Shown here piece by piece: positions 26,801-33,319 of a stretch of DNA of 44,132 nucleotides. A program made the translations under genes and the position numbers. Within the stretch, counting starts at the first letter, position 1; each line of letters starts with the position of its first letter. The notes below the pieces were generated by a model, which was given only the letters and a program-made list of their open reading frames with translations, ran no database searches and was not told the DNA's origin. Location: positions 1-44,132 of IMG/VR virus record IMGVR_UViG_3300037587_000383; one strand, written 5' to 3'. Source of the DNA: a virus.

Positions 26801-27083
26801 CAAAAATCGCCTCAATCATACCAAAAGGAAATAGAGGAATACTCTTACCAAACTGTCCAACAGTAGTGAGCCAACTTGGAAGTCCAGTATGGTATGGTAC
26901 AGGCTTGACTAAGTCTTGCTCAGCAGTCTGCATCCGTACATAGGCTTGTTGGAGTTCAACTCCTATCTGCTCAAACTCCGTACCGAAGCCAGTATAGTAT
27001 TCAGGGATTTCTGGAGGAGGAGGCAGTTCAGGAACAGGTTCCTCTCCAGTTACAGGTAATAATTCCGTAGGTTGTTCTGCCAT
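20811..27083 (-). CDS. Giant internal virion (ejection) protein with nucleotidyltransferase-like domain
   Basis: A 2090-residue protein between portal and scaffold genes. It is mostly helical. A Gly/Ala-rich hydrophobic stretch (about residues 330-390) could insert in a membrane, as in proteins ejected with DNA. Around residues 1374-1395 the pattern GSYATGRATAKSDLDIVV matches the minimal nucleotidyltransferase motif GSx(n)SDxD, followed by EVEVYFVFDD which may supply the third acid. About residue 1228 a YRG-containing segment (DLYRGLTRIQHHT) faintly recalls ADP-ribosyltransferases, too weak to call. Location and size suggest a podovirus-like internal protein delivered into the host; an injected enzyme is inference. 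Confidence 0.72.
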   Translation of the reverse strand: MAEQPTELLPVTGEEPVPELPPPPEIPEYYTGFGTEFEQIGVELQQAYVRMQTAEQDLVKPVPYHTGLPSWLTTVGQFGKSIPLFPFGMIEAIFGEKMSPERELALKAEAAAEFDAAVRDFQMSEWKLEIMQVMPVYLSDPFYVMEKAADILQYVRSGAELTDADVVWLNQTYEKLSHLSNVLPEDFQGDVLEAQSKVINEILAEPKVELKGVHRLTIDEIAKAFTFGVTELPPGMSAEDVRDLLSKLELTDEEMKSEREWLAERAREWELEAARMNLIRAGTILAETPELTPGDWAKLIATQPMMATVELMQKWWDSISRPLSAAIMMNLPAPIAGAVHGVALGAGAGGMAGAAIGAFGGPIGMGAGALIGLVVGAVSGATLFSIFETETDKELTVHYDFYQAQGETAWSSYAKAFNEWDAPWWKKMILDSAFDPLMYLGWGGVAAAGKKLATAAMPRGLKWAGSRIGNLMVAFEQGYVSAADAVFKGALQVVAAPIKSAFWLTGAGYTIPATFTQMARNFGRKSLMDFKAVLDRTFPKVRNLRGLTAKDVTETAEAAIRTALANPMEGNNLAVRAGANMLEFNYLDDALAAKFVAEAAGTVTFDVPRLARFNSNLLDAFSGQGNRITAGRMLGDMGVEATEQSVATLATKIGKFKESVAKNAIDALKGDTADDLLRSIFNRAETTRYANLHSPLTKWMQQAGRSASWHSRVADRILYSSALVALERRVVMPIARWQLLFTNFGPFNFAENMGRSFLGGAEIMHPKAYSGVAETNRLFRGLANAPYELRSFEQGMVRTTQAVIDPKTGTTAVFKGGKIPFITKNVRMPEKIPRWGGKMLGETITIGDQRFFMGSAQDWYDMWGKLTVDQTSYDFQVHFLKTLEDIAPDDMRAISDILEVKTKHLLDDIPSITKRDAFDIRRELKLEAIGGGPDSVRNFADIDVITMQRRQISKEINKTFDKMNDIHTVTKKGIENEVLDGTMFAKGADGIDDRVTAFIASERELNIAGLAPQIDALEAETKAFIANPPRNLDDFLGDMQSITSQAEAVGERIHDFRRITELRKARLDPGDFDNFEVGSAKMLSEFMETSEEQLTRMMNQVMENARAVGLDETQLARLTDLDNITRLKLENMLATRTKIADIEAVIPRTPRRLRNDRFWAQQKSSKSVVWDGHDTLDRRLTSMELAAKRNFLLSVDKPVFVPDFVPDVVGELTPNHLAYLYGCTGDDLYRGLTRIQHHTTVRPREDFIVHTRDQATAYAAKLGKTADQLGFTDEAIGEVYDQMWKNLGIDPSILTPDHPTVLQLEEVRQELHRLYGSTRIPESDVIKWRKYINSVADETEQLGAYKVAPGVAPTKVSSVYESLREFADRRNMFVSGSYATGRATAKSDLDIVVRLSNSKDLAGAQLIDDNIRKRISGVEVEVYFVFDDLPEEVWSLGKVTVAGKTELDILGAPSGIWKKAKPIGEVTAAAPPKVPPTAEGLGGTPDWWAKKESAMTKAREMHSLSYPTYEDANIIDETMRAIFPFWNYELFRWKWIPRTFMRTPGTMSALARYMTNTDQGYMPVPATDLQINILRGTVWMGGLRSFYLRDFPEYHDAAPGIEFLDYIGRAGFFPGVHVMLPIILFGTKIGEPPQFGQLAPAWIKTGLSALRALSPEHIGNILELVYPDRFRDYMAMLTLGGMGYDADEIWNKKQQNIKLTEEEEKLWLQAVNKVDGIKGILMNQTGLFRIRPDEFTQLRREMKLAIEEATGVPVKTQEWIDKMYPVTGKRFSDYYHLDIQQQALLYQWESFRRYQGITTPLYPSSWQALDIKIRDYYKELEEVYNDARYNGRYEDGKLIQMSIIDLNQQLVDGTIGPSQWKSHRNDIQDGLGEAVRILGESPAYVDVPKTFEERSTLLEERGIVTPTQTPDQELMYYYFELKPELKYNWESDRMELDFETYYAYIDILLETLTPPFRERLMQRIQNDWTPMERLYWEFSRTYARPYRNIRDIVLREYTDEQVMIIRRYEVARGTEREEILEVMGPDGKLISGYQKQLREARQRLRILDPTLDAWLYFFGNTDKFMSIESREIYDELVKQYLVPEMVGEAK

Positions 27084-27084
27084 A

Positions 27085-28848
27085 TTATGCTCCTAGTTCA
27101 GGCATTACTGCTCCTCTGCCTGCAGTCAACTGTCCCACTGCTCCAGGTCCAGCAGCAGGCTTAGGAGAAGGCTCTCCCTCAGATTGTGGCATTAGCTGTT
27201 GCAAAGCCATATCTGCCATCAGGTCGTATAGTTTGGCACTCTCTATGTCATTGTTATCAGTAAGGAAAGCTGCCTGTTGTCTGTAGTATTGGGTTAAGGC
27301 TATCACTGCATTACTAGGATGAAGTATAGCCTTATCCGCCAAGACCTGAGCCCTTTCTCTCATTGGGTCTGAGATATCAGGAAATAGCTTGCTTTGCACA
27401 TAAGTATAGCTCAGCTCAAAGGTCGGATGCAACATTCTTGCAGTAGTAGCCCGCTGGATGAGGTCGCCAGGGATTTCTACTTCATAGTCAGCAGAGACCG
27501 TAGTGTCCTCAGGCAAGTCCTTAGGATATGTCCAGCCATAAGGCTTGATGCCTCGTTCCCTTATATCAATAAGGTCGTCATTGTCCATATCTGACAAGGC
27601 ATCTACTATCGCCTGATGAAAAGGCTTCATCACCTGATTAGCTGAGGCAGCAATCTGGCTCATAACATAGGCTGTTATCTGTCCAGTAACCGCTCCGTGC
27701 ATAGCCCAGCTAACTCCACCTCTCTGCATCATGGCTTCAAGGTCAAGCTGAGTGCTCCTGAGCTCTAGTGGTATAGGTGGCACAGATAAATAATCCACAG
27801 AGTCGTCAGGACCTCCACGGAAGATTGCTCCTCGCCTGAAGACATCCTGAGGCTGTACGATAGCCTTGCCACTTCTGCTCCGCTCAAAGATTCTGGGTTG
27901 AGCAGTGTCCCTTAGTAGCTGTAGGCTAAAGGACCACCACTTATTCCAGGTACGATATACATTCTCATTGGTAGCTATGATAGACTGACCAAGCTCAGCC
28001 TTCCAGCGCTCAGTGGTTACCTCCTGAGTGTTCAGCTTTAGGGTAGATGAGTAGGTCGGAATGACTCCTTCAGTCAAACTACCCATATCAGGAAGTCCAC
28101 CAACTGGAGCTATGTAGATAGGAATTCTCTTAAATCTGGTCTGCTCATACTTCACCAGATCCTGACCTATCACAATAGCGTTCCAGACGGCAGCAATGTA
28201 AGGAAATGTATCTGTTATCTCAATCCACCAGTAGTCATAAACTTCCACACTCCTACCTGCAGCAGTTGTCCACTGACTAAAGGGGCTACTGAGCATCCAA
28301 TTATTCTTCTTGACCAAGTTGATAGCCTGCAGCGGACTGAGTGGATAGATGCGAGCTACCTCCGACAAACCTAACATCGCATCCCACATCGGGAAAACTT
28401 CCATAGGATTCAAAGGCTCTTTGTATGTTCTCTTGCCATCATCAGAGTTGAGGCTAATCATAGAGTACCAGCCAGTAGCAAGCAGGAAGCCTATGAAAGT
28501 TCTCATCAGACCCTGCCGAGGATTAGAGCGACGGAAGGTGTTCTTAGCATCCTTCCAGCTAAGTTTGAAGTATCGGCTAACCTCAGCTACCGCAGTTGAT
28601 ATAGCAAGGTCAGCCATATCATACTCCTTGACTCTATGAGGTATGTCAGCATCAAGGAGATGTAGCACAAGATTATACATAGACCTTGGGTCATTGCCTA
28701 CAAAGGATTCCATCTTGTCAGTCCTGAGCTCATCAATCATCTCAATCAGCCTGTACCACCGCTTCATAGCATCATTTCTAGGCTTCCAGAATGTCCTGAG
28801 GTCCTTACATCGAGTTGTTACTTTTACAGCAGTTTCAGTATTACTCAT
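27085..28848 (-). CDS. Portal protein
   Basis: The frame is open from 28881, but the ATG at 28848 (MSNTETAVKV) follows GAAGGAGAAATT, giving 587 residues. The size, the helical core, the segment RRGAIFRGGPDDSVDYLSVPPIPLE and the C-terminal barrel-like helices with a Pro/Gly tail fit phage portal proteins, the dodecameric ring through which TerL pumps DNA. It follows TerL after a group of small genes and precedes the giant internal protein, the usual order. No detailed subfamily assigned. Confidence 0.8.
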   Translation of the reverse strand: MSNTETAVKVTTRCKDLRTFWKPRNDAMKRWYRLIEMIDELRTDKMESFVGNDPRSMYNLVLHLLDADIPHRVKEYDMADLAISTAVAEVSRYFKLSWKDAKNTFRRSNPRQGLMRTFIGFLLATGWYSMISLNSDDGKRTYKEPLNPMEVFPMWDAMLGLSEVARIYPLSPLQAINLVKKNNWMLSSPFSQWTTAAGRSVEVYDYWWIEITDTFPYIAAVWNAIVIGQDLVKYEQTRFKRIPIYIAPVGGLPDMGSLTEGVIPTYSSTLKLNTQEVTTERWKAELGQSIIATNENVYRTWNKWWSFSLQLLRDTAQPRIFERSRSGKAIVQPQDVFRRGAIFRGGPDDSVDYLSVPPIPLELRSTQLDLEAMMQRGGVSWAMHGAVTGQITAYVMSQIAASANQVMKPFHQAIVDALSDMDNDDLIDIRERGIKPYGWTYPKDLPEDTTVSADYEVEIPGDLIQRATTARMLHPTFELSYTYVQSKLFPDISDPMRERAQVLADKAILHPSNAVIALTQYYRQQAAFLTDNNDIESAKLYDLMADMALQQLMPQSEGEPSPKPAAGPGAVGQLTAGRGAVMPELGA

Positions 28849-28858
28849 AATTTCTCCT

Positions 28859-29110
28859 TCATAGTACCACTCCAAGCACATATGCTACTGCTCCAGCTAT
28901 AGTAAATATAAATCCAGCAAATCCAAGTACTGTTCCAACCATATAGTAGTGATGCTCCTTTATTACCTGACCCCTCAGTACTGCAGATATCGGAAACGCA
29001 GGAGTCCAAGGACAGTAGCCATAGCCAAAGCCTATAACAAGAGCGTGCCACTCCTCGTGAGTACTCAGACATTCTCCCAGATTCTTAAATATCCTACCTA
29101 GAAAAGCCAT
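28859..29110 (-). CDS. Small membrane protein
   Basis: Start chosen at 29110 (MAFLGRIFKN) after AGGGAG; 83 residues. The last 30 residues (YYMVGTVLGFAGFIFTIAGAVAYVLGVVL) form one clear transmembrane helix reaching the C-terminus; an amphipathic N-terminus and a His/Trp-rich middle precede it. It could be a holin, a spanin-like protein or a virion membrane component; lysis is suggested by its location near other membrane genes. Confidence 0.55.
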   Translation of the reverse strand: MAFLGRIFKNLGECLSTHEEWHALVIGFGYGYCPWTPAFPISAVLRGQVIKEHHYYMVGTVLGFAGFIFTIAGAVAYVLGVVL

Positions 29111-29120
29111 ACTTATCTCC

Positions 29121-29261
29121 CTAACAGAAACGTATCTGGATATAGAGTCGTCCAATACGGAAAATTATTAAGCTCCCATCTCGAAAGTAATGCCATCGCC
29201 AGTTTATAGCTTGAGGATTGGTAAGCCGATAAGTTGTAACCGCTATTTTGCTTAAGAACAT
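29121..29261 (-). CDS. 46-residue basic aromatic protein
   Basis: A short frame in an otherwise empty 157-bp gap, with AGGAGCG before its ATG. The product (INWRWHYFRDGSLIIFRIG in the middle) looks like a single small beta sheet with Trp, Tyr and Arg, reminiscent of tiny conserved phage proteins. Function unknown. Confidence 0.45.
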   Translation of the reverse strand: MFLSKIAVTTYRLTNPQAINWRWHYFRDGSLIIFRIGRLYIQIRFC

Positions 29262-29267
29262 ACGCTC

Positions 29268-29546
29268 CTATTTTACTATCTTGTTTATGATGTCTTCAGC
29301 AGCCCAACCCTGCATGAAGGCTATTGGGAAGATATACTCACTCGGAATCTTGAGAGTAGGCAGTATGAACATAGTTGCTACGAATGAAACGCCAATAGCG
29401 AACAGGATTGTCCAGATATATCTTCCTTCCCACCTGATTGAACCGCCATTCTTTGCCACTTCAGCCTTCTTCTTCAGGAATGGAAGCATGGCTCTACCGA
29501 AGCATCCGAAGAAAATGCCTAATCCAGCTAAAATCTCAATCTCCAT
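29268..29546 (-). CDS. Holin candidate, two hydrophobic segments
   Basis: Start chosen at 29546 (MEIEILAGLG) after GGAGGTAAT; 92 residues. Two hydrophobic helices are seen, LAGLGIFFGCFGRAMLPFL and IWTILFAIGVSFVATMFIL, joined by a basic segment (KKKAEVAKNGG). Size and topology fit a class II holin, which makes holes in the inner membrane at lysis. No endolysin gene was found beside it, so this remains a topology-based call. Confidence 0.5.
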   Translation of the reverse strand: MEIEILAGLGIFFGCFGRAMLPFLKKKAEVAKNGGSIRWEGRYIWTILFAIGVSFVATMFILPTLKIPSEYIFPIAFMQGWAAEDIINKIVK

Positions 29547-29547
29547 A

Positions 29548-29781
29548 TTACCTCCTCTCGAAGACACGAACCGCCCAGCAGTTATAGCTAGGCTTCAATT
29601 TTAGACCCATTTCCTTGCCGACCTTATCTGCCGCATCTAGCCTGTTGTATGCCATTTTTTCGGTCTGTGTCCACTCATGCACACTGTTGAAATAGGACAC
29701 TCGATAGGGCTTCAATCTGGGAGCACACGCAGATAATACGCTTCCGATTCCTTCCCTGACTGCTCTTAATCTATGGTTCAT
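29548..29781 (-). CDS. Hypothetical basic protein
   Basis: A 77-residue basic protein with AAAGGAGGTTACT before its ATG, between TerL and the holin candidate. No family recognised. Confidence 0.55.
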   Translation of the reverse strand: MNHRLRAVREGIGSVLSACAPRLKPYRVSYFNSVHEWTQTEKMAYNRLDAADKVGKEMGLKLKPSYNCWAVRVFERR

Positions 29782-29792
29782 AGTAACCTCCT

Positions 29793-31466
29793 TTATCTTC
29801 CCCAGTCATCTGACCATCCGCTAGTGCCTACAAAGCCTCGCTGGATTGACTGGGCATCTCTACATACTATCGCAATAGCACCGCAGTCGTGGTGGTCGTC
29901 GGCACCTACAACTATGATGCCGCTCTTGACCATAGGATTTCTGCGGATATTCTTGCACTGACTCCAGAAGCGAATGTCCTGGCAGTCCAAATGCTCCATA
30001 TGTCTATTGAGTTCAGTAATCATATAGGGCTTAGTGGATATGTTGGTCTGCCAACCTATCGCCCTGATTAGCTTTCCTGTTCTTACATCCTCTCGCCAGT
30101 AGAGGTCAGGATAATCTCGTAGATGGCTAACTATATCAAGATTGTCTTCTGGTGCTATAACCCCATCATTGTAATAGTGAGCAACAACCTTCATATACTC
30201 AGCCATCTCCCACTCATCATAGAAGCCTGCTAGCGTAGCACAATGCTTCATGATAGGCGATACTTCCTTACCATCCTTATTCTGATAGCCAACTTCAAAG
30301 TGCCACACATGACCTACCGATTCAGATATCTTGCCCTTGCCTGGGTCTATAGATATTACATAATTTAGTCCTTCTTCCTTATCATGCCAGATTTCCAGTT
30401 CGGCTGAAGTGCCATTCTTGAGATTTACAATGTTCTTTGGGATAGGTGCAGGGATACACTGGCGAATCTTATCAGTGATGATGTCAGTGCTATATGCTTG
30501 GTCTCCAGCAACAAGGAAGCAGGTCTCATCATCCTCAGGGAATTCCTGCTCAAACAATAGCATGGTATCTCCGCTTCTACGAAGACTAGCCATCTCAGCT
30601 CTCTTATATCTCCTCCATCGAAGTTTAGCCATAGCCTCATACCCTTCATAGCCATACTCCGAGAGCAACAACTTCATCAACAACACCTCATCTGACTTCA
30701 AGTTTGGTAGTGGGTCAGTGTCATCTCCATCAAGACAGAATGGGTCATCTGGATACATGACATACTCAGGATGGATAAACCAAGGATAGAAGTGAGGCTT
30801 GTATACTGATTGAGCAACCACTGTTCCTTCCTTAGCTGCTCGGTACATCTCACAGTGAGGATTATCTTCGCCATTAGCAGTGGACAGTACTCTAATCTTA
30901 GTCCCCAACTTCAATGGCACACGCTGAACTGCCGAAGCAAATACGCCCTCGTGAGTACCTATCTGCCAGAAGCCGTACTCATCCATTAGCAGATTATGTA
31001 TAGGCTCTCCCCTACCAAGTGTGTAACTTCTAGAGGTAAAGATATACATGACGGAGTAGAAGTCAGTATCCTTATCTTCCCAGGTTAACTCCTCAGCTCC
31101 CTTATGCTCCATCTTAGGAATTGATGGAATCTTCCTGACTAGGAACTGATGGAAGCGCTTAGCCTTGATGATTAGACGCTTGGCACTGGTCTCATCGTAG
31201 CTGATGATAACTGATACAGTTCCACTGGTAGTAATGTTATCAAGGTAGAAGTCCGCCAGATGGAATGATGTAGCCCCTATGGTAGCAGGCTTTACATAGA
31301 CATCCCGAGGACCTGAGTTCTCCAGCATATCCAGCTGAATAGGGTTGAGGATAAAGTCCACAAGCCTACGCTCCTTATCCTCTATCTGGAGAAGGCTCTC
31401 CATCATAAGTCTGCGGTCAGAGAATAAAGCCTTTAGAGCTTCATCTTGGGTTACAGCAGTCGCCAT
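29793..31466 (-). CDS. terL: Terminase large subunit
   Basis: A 557-residue packaging motor. The ATPase part shows an ATP-binding loop variant ATIGATS (61-67), Walker B LLMDE ending at Glu163, and the coupling motif STANG (about 195-199). The nuclease part starts with Asp374 in ISIDPGKGK and ends with the acidic DDHHD cluster near residue 525. Between them, LFEQEFPEDDETCFLVAG is typical for large terminases. It cuts concatemers and pumps DNA through the portal. The P-loop lacks the usual GKT Lys, as in other terminases with a displaced Lys (here Lys59). The ATG shares one base with the upstream stop. Confidence 0.92.
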   Translation of the reverse strand: MATAVTQDEALKALFSDRRLMMESLLQIEDKERRLVDFILNPIQLDMLENSGPRDVYVKPATIGATSFHLADFYLDNITTSGTVSVIISYDETSAKRLIIKAKRFHQFLVRKIPSIPKMEHKGAEELTWEDKDTDFYSVMYIFTSRSYTLGRGEPIHNLLMDEYGFWQIGTHEGVFASAVQRVPLKLGTKIRVLSTANGEDNPHCEMYRAAKEGTVVAQSVYKPHFYPWFIHPEYVMYPDDPFCLDGDDTDPLPNLKSDEVLLMKLLLSEYGYEGYEAMAKLRWRRYKRAEMASLRRSGDTMLLFEQEFPEDDETCFLVAGDQAYSTDIITDKIRQCIPAPIPKNIVNLKNGTSAELEIWHDKEEGLNYVISIDPGKGKISESVGHVWHFEVGYQNKDGKEVSPIMKHCATLAGFYDEWEMAEYMKVVAHYYNDGVIAPEDNLDIVSHLRDYPDLYWREDVRTGKLIRAIGWQTNISTKPYMITELNRHMEHLDCQDIRFWSQCKNIRRNPMVKSGIIVVGADDHHDCGAIAIVCRDAQSIQRGFVGTSGWSDDWGR

Positions 31467-31669
31467 TACTTCTTCCCTCTACTTTTATGATTATTAAGTT
31501 CATTCCTTATTGCATCATCAAGAGATTCCTCAGAATGACCATTGCCTCTCAGCAATAACCTTAACATAACTTCAGTAACGGTAAGTCTACTATTAAGGTT
31601 CAAGTAGCCCTTTACACCCAAGACAACTAGTGGCACTGCAACTGCTACACCTATGCCCAGTATGTCCAT
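31466..31669 (-). CDS. Small N-terminally anchored membrane protein
   Basis: A 67-residue protein with AGGAGGAGATA before its ATG. Residues 3-22 (ILGIGVAVAVPLVVLGVKGY) form one transmembrane helix; the rest is charged and ends in KSRGKK. It lies between the Arg-rich protein and TerL. Could be a lysis or virion membrane protein. Confidence 0.55.
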   Translation of the reverse strand: MDILGIGVAVAVPLVVLGVKGYLNLNSRLTVTEVMLRLLLRGNGHSEESLDDAIRNELNNHKSRGKK

Positions 31670-31857
31670 TATCTCCTCCTTGTCCTAACAGCTCTCCCTG
31701 CCCTGCTAGCAGTTGGAGGCTTACTATATCTTTGGCGGCTTCTAGTTATTCTGCCTACACTACGAACTTCCCTGATACCTCGCCTGGACATCTGAGCACG
31801 CCTGATGTTTCTGCGAGAGGCATTTATTACTCTAGCTGTTACTGGGCGTCTCGCCAT
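31669..31857 (-). CDS. Arg-rich protamine-like basic protein
   Basis: A 62-residue protein with 21 Arg and 1 Lys and only one acidic residue (Glu30). The first 26 bases overlap the end of terS and it lies next to TerL, so it may bind or condense DNA during packaging, or be packaged with the genome. A head-associated DNA-binding role is inference from composition and position. Confidence 0.6.
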   Translation of the reverse strand: MARRPVTARVINASRRNIRRAQMSRRGIREVRSVGRITRSRQRYSKPPTASRAGRAVRTRRR

Positions 31858-32398
31858 TAGGCAAGCTCCTTCGTACTACTATCCTATCAGTTCTACTAAG
31901 CTCAATGACTTCCCGATGTTCCTTGACAAATCGGGCAAAGTTGAAGCCATCCTCACCTACACCCTTCATTACTTGCTCCAGTATCTGTAACTGCTGTGGA
32001 GTGTAGGCTGAGCGCATCTTGAGCAAGTACTGATGGTCTTGATTGGTCATAATAGTATCGCCCATCTCCAATGCTCGCTTCAGTACTCTATAGTCCTTCT
32101 CCAGCACCATTCTAAAATTGCGGAAGAAGTCCAGCTCAATGTACTCCTTGCTAAGCTCCTTGCGTATCTCAGGAACCCCAAGTTCAATAAGGTTAAAGCC
32201 ATCATCCTGCCGCTGCTCCTCCAGCCAAGTAGTCTTTAGACCAAGCATATAGAGGGATTCATCAGGACTAAAGCCGCAGGCTAAATAGCCCATGTATCTT
32301 GCTCGGAGGTCATCTTTACGCCAAGGTATTAGCGTAGTGGCGATGGAGACTTCCTTAGGATTATCAGAACCTAGAGGCAATACGTCAGTACCGCTCAT
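31832..32398 (-). CDS. terS: Terminase small subunit candidate, leaderless
   Basis: A 188-residue protein, first of the leftward module and upstream of TerL. The part from about 25 to 65 (RYMGYLACGFSPDESLYMLGLKTTWLEEQRQDDGF) fits a helix-turn-helix of the kind small terminases use to recognise the packaging site; a long helical middle (RMVLEKDYRVLKRALEMG) would form the oligomer core. Its ATG sits 7 nt after the -10 box and has no Shine-Dalgarno site, so transcript and translation should start at the same base. Confidence 0.72.
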   Translation of the reverse strand: MSGTDVLPLGSDNPKEVSIATTLIPWRKDDLRARYMGYLACGFSPDESLYMLGLKTTWLEEQRQDDGFNLIELGVPEIRKELSKEYIELDFFRNFRMVLEKDYRVLKRALEMGDTIMTNQDHQYLLKMRSAYTPQQLQILEQVMKGVGEDGFNFARFVKEHREVIELSRTDRIVVRRSLPNGETPSNS

Positions 32399-32404
32399 AG
32401 TACC

Positions 32405-32433
32405 AGTGTATCATATCTACCTTGGATTGTCAA
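32405..32433 (-). promoter_or_regulatory. Leftward late promoter for terS, leaderless type
   Basis: On the minus strand TTGACA (32433-32428) and TACACT (32410-32405) with a 17-bp spacer and extended TGA. Seven bases after the last -10 base is the A of the terS ATG (32398). Confidence 0.82.
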
Positions 32434-32461
32434 GGATAATGATGGCATACGATTATTTTAT
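32427..32461 (-). repeat. Shared late-promoter element, copy 2
   Basis: TTGTCAAGGATAATGA (32427-32442) and ATTATTTTAT (32452-32461), spaced 9 bp, identical to the copy at 20781-20814. Lies around and upstream of the -35 box of the terS promoter. Confidence 0.8.
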
Positions 32462-32482
32462 GTGTATAGTGAATAAGGAAGG

Positions 32483-32518
32483 TTGACAACAGATGCTGGA
32501 TGTGTTATAATAATAACA
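32483..32518 (+). promoter_or_regulatory. Rightward leaderless promoter with dyad
   Basis: TTGACA 32483-32488 and TATAAT 32506-32511, 17-bp spacer, extended TGT. Predicted start at 32518-32519, the A of the next ATG. A perfect dyad TGTTAT-AATA-ATAACA spans 32503-32518, over the -10 box, and could be an operator. Confidence 0.82.
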
Positions 32519-32797
32519 ATGACTGAGCAAACTGATAATATACTACTACATCTGAGTAGCAAAGGCATATTTAGTCTAAAGGTACTTGTTACGCAAGCAA
32601 TAGCATCAGGACTTGGAAATGAGACACTTATGATAGCAAGCCCACATAATCCAGTCGAGAAGGTTCCAAAGATGCTCTGGTACGAGGAAGATGGAATATC
32701 CAACTTCGACGTTATCTGGGAAGATAGACCCAAGCATCCTGTCAAGACCATGTATGAGTGGGCAAAGGAGTTAGGAATTGAAATGGAGGTACGATGA
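32519..32797 (+). CDS. Hypothetical protein, leaderless gene
   Basis: An upstream in-frame TTG overlaps the -35 box, so the ATG at 32519 is the start: 92 residues. There is no Shine-Dalgarno site and the ATG coincides with the predicted transcription start. The protein looks globular; the region VKTMYEWAKELGIEMEVR ends it. It is the first gene of the accessory rightward module. No family recognised. Confidence 0.65.
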   Translation: MTEQTDNILLHLSSKGIFSLKVLVTQAIASGLGNETLMIASPHNPVEKVPKMLWYEEDGISNFDVIWEDRPKHPVKTMYEWAKELGIEMEVR

Positions 32798-32928
32798 CAC
32801 CAGAAGAAGCTATTGAGATACTTGAGGAGCATTATCCTGAAGACAATGCCTATGTTCCTCCTTATGTAAATGAGGCAATAAGGAAAGGTATTGAAGCAAT
32901 GAAGAGAGAACAGAAGCATAAGGAGTAA
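32794..32928 (+). CDS. 44-residue helical protein
   Basis: A short frame whose ATGA overlaps the previous stop, preceded by GGAGGT. Product MTPEEAIEILEEHYPEDN... is an acidic-to-basic helical peptide of a type common in phage accessory regions. Function unknown. Confidence 0.6.
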   Translation: MTPEEAIEILEEHYPEDNAYVPPYVNEAIRKGIEAMKREQKHKE

Positions 32929-32930
32929 CT

Positions 32931-33158
32931 ATGAAATGTGAGTTATGCGACAGGGATAACTTGAGTGCCAAGGAGCTAGCAGTTCACCGTAAGCTCTTCC
33001 ATAAGATAGGATACACTGCTAGTGCTCCCAAAGAAGCTATCCAGCAACCAGCAGCGATTGTAACAACTAACACAGCTTGTCCTGATTGTGGAGGACAGAT
33101 GATTTATGAGGAAGGATGTAAGCACTGCACAAGTTGCGGATATAGTAAGTGTGGGTAG
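32931..33158 (+). CDS. Double zinc-finger protein
   Basis: A 75-residue protein. The N-terminus CELC...H(18)...H(23)F-type pattern (MKCELCDRDNLSAKELAVHRKLFH) looks like a C2H2 finger and the C-terminal half (CPDCGGQ...CKHCTSCG) like a zinc ribbon. Likely nucleic-acid-binding. Confidence 0.65.
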   Translation: MKCELCDRDNLSAKELAVHRKLFHKIGYTASAPKEAIQQPAAIVTTNTACPDCGGQMIYEEGCKHCTSCGYSKCG

Positions 33159-33166
33159 GAGGTAAT

Positions 33167-33319
33167 ATGGCATCCACTACTGAAGAGCTAAGCATAGCAC
33201 AACTAAGACTACAAGCTATAGCCAAAGAGCAAACTGTAGAATTGCTAACCAATAGAATTGAGTTTCTTAAAATAGAAATTACTGCAATCTATGAGAAGAT
33301 TAAACAGTTGGAGGAATAA
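33167..33319 (+). CDS. 50-residue coiled-coil protein
   Basis: A short frame with AGGAGGTAAT before the ATG; its TAA shares a base with the next ATG. Product is a continuous heptad-like helix (LSIAQLRLQAIAKEQ ... FLKIEITAIYEKIKQLEE). Function unknown. Confidence 0.6.
   Translation: MASTTEELSIAQLRLQAIAKEQTVELLTNRIEFLKIEITAIYEKIKQLEE

Noticed and set aside
32458-32919. 153-residue leftward open frame across the divergent region
   Set aside because: Covers the divergent promoters and small coupled plus-strand genes; no ribosome site and shadow-like composition.
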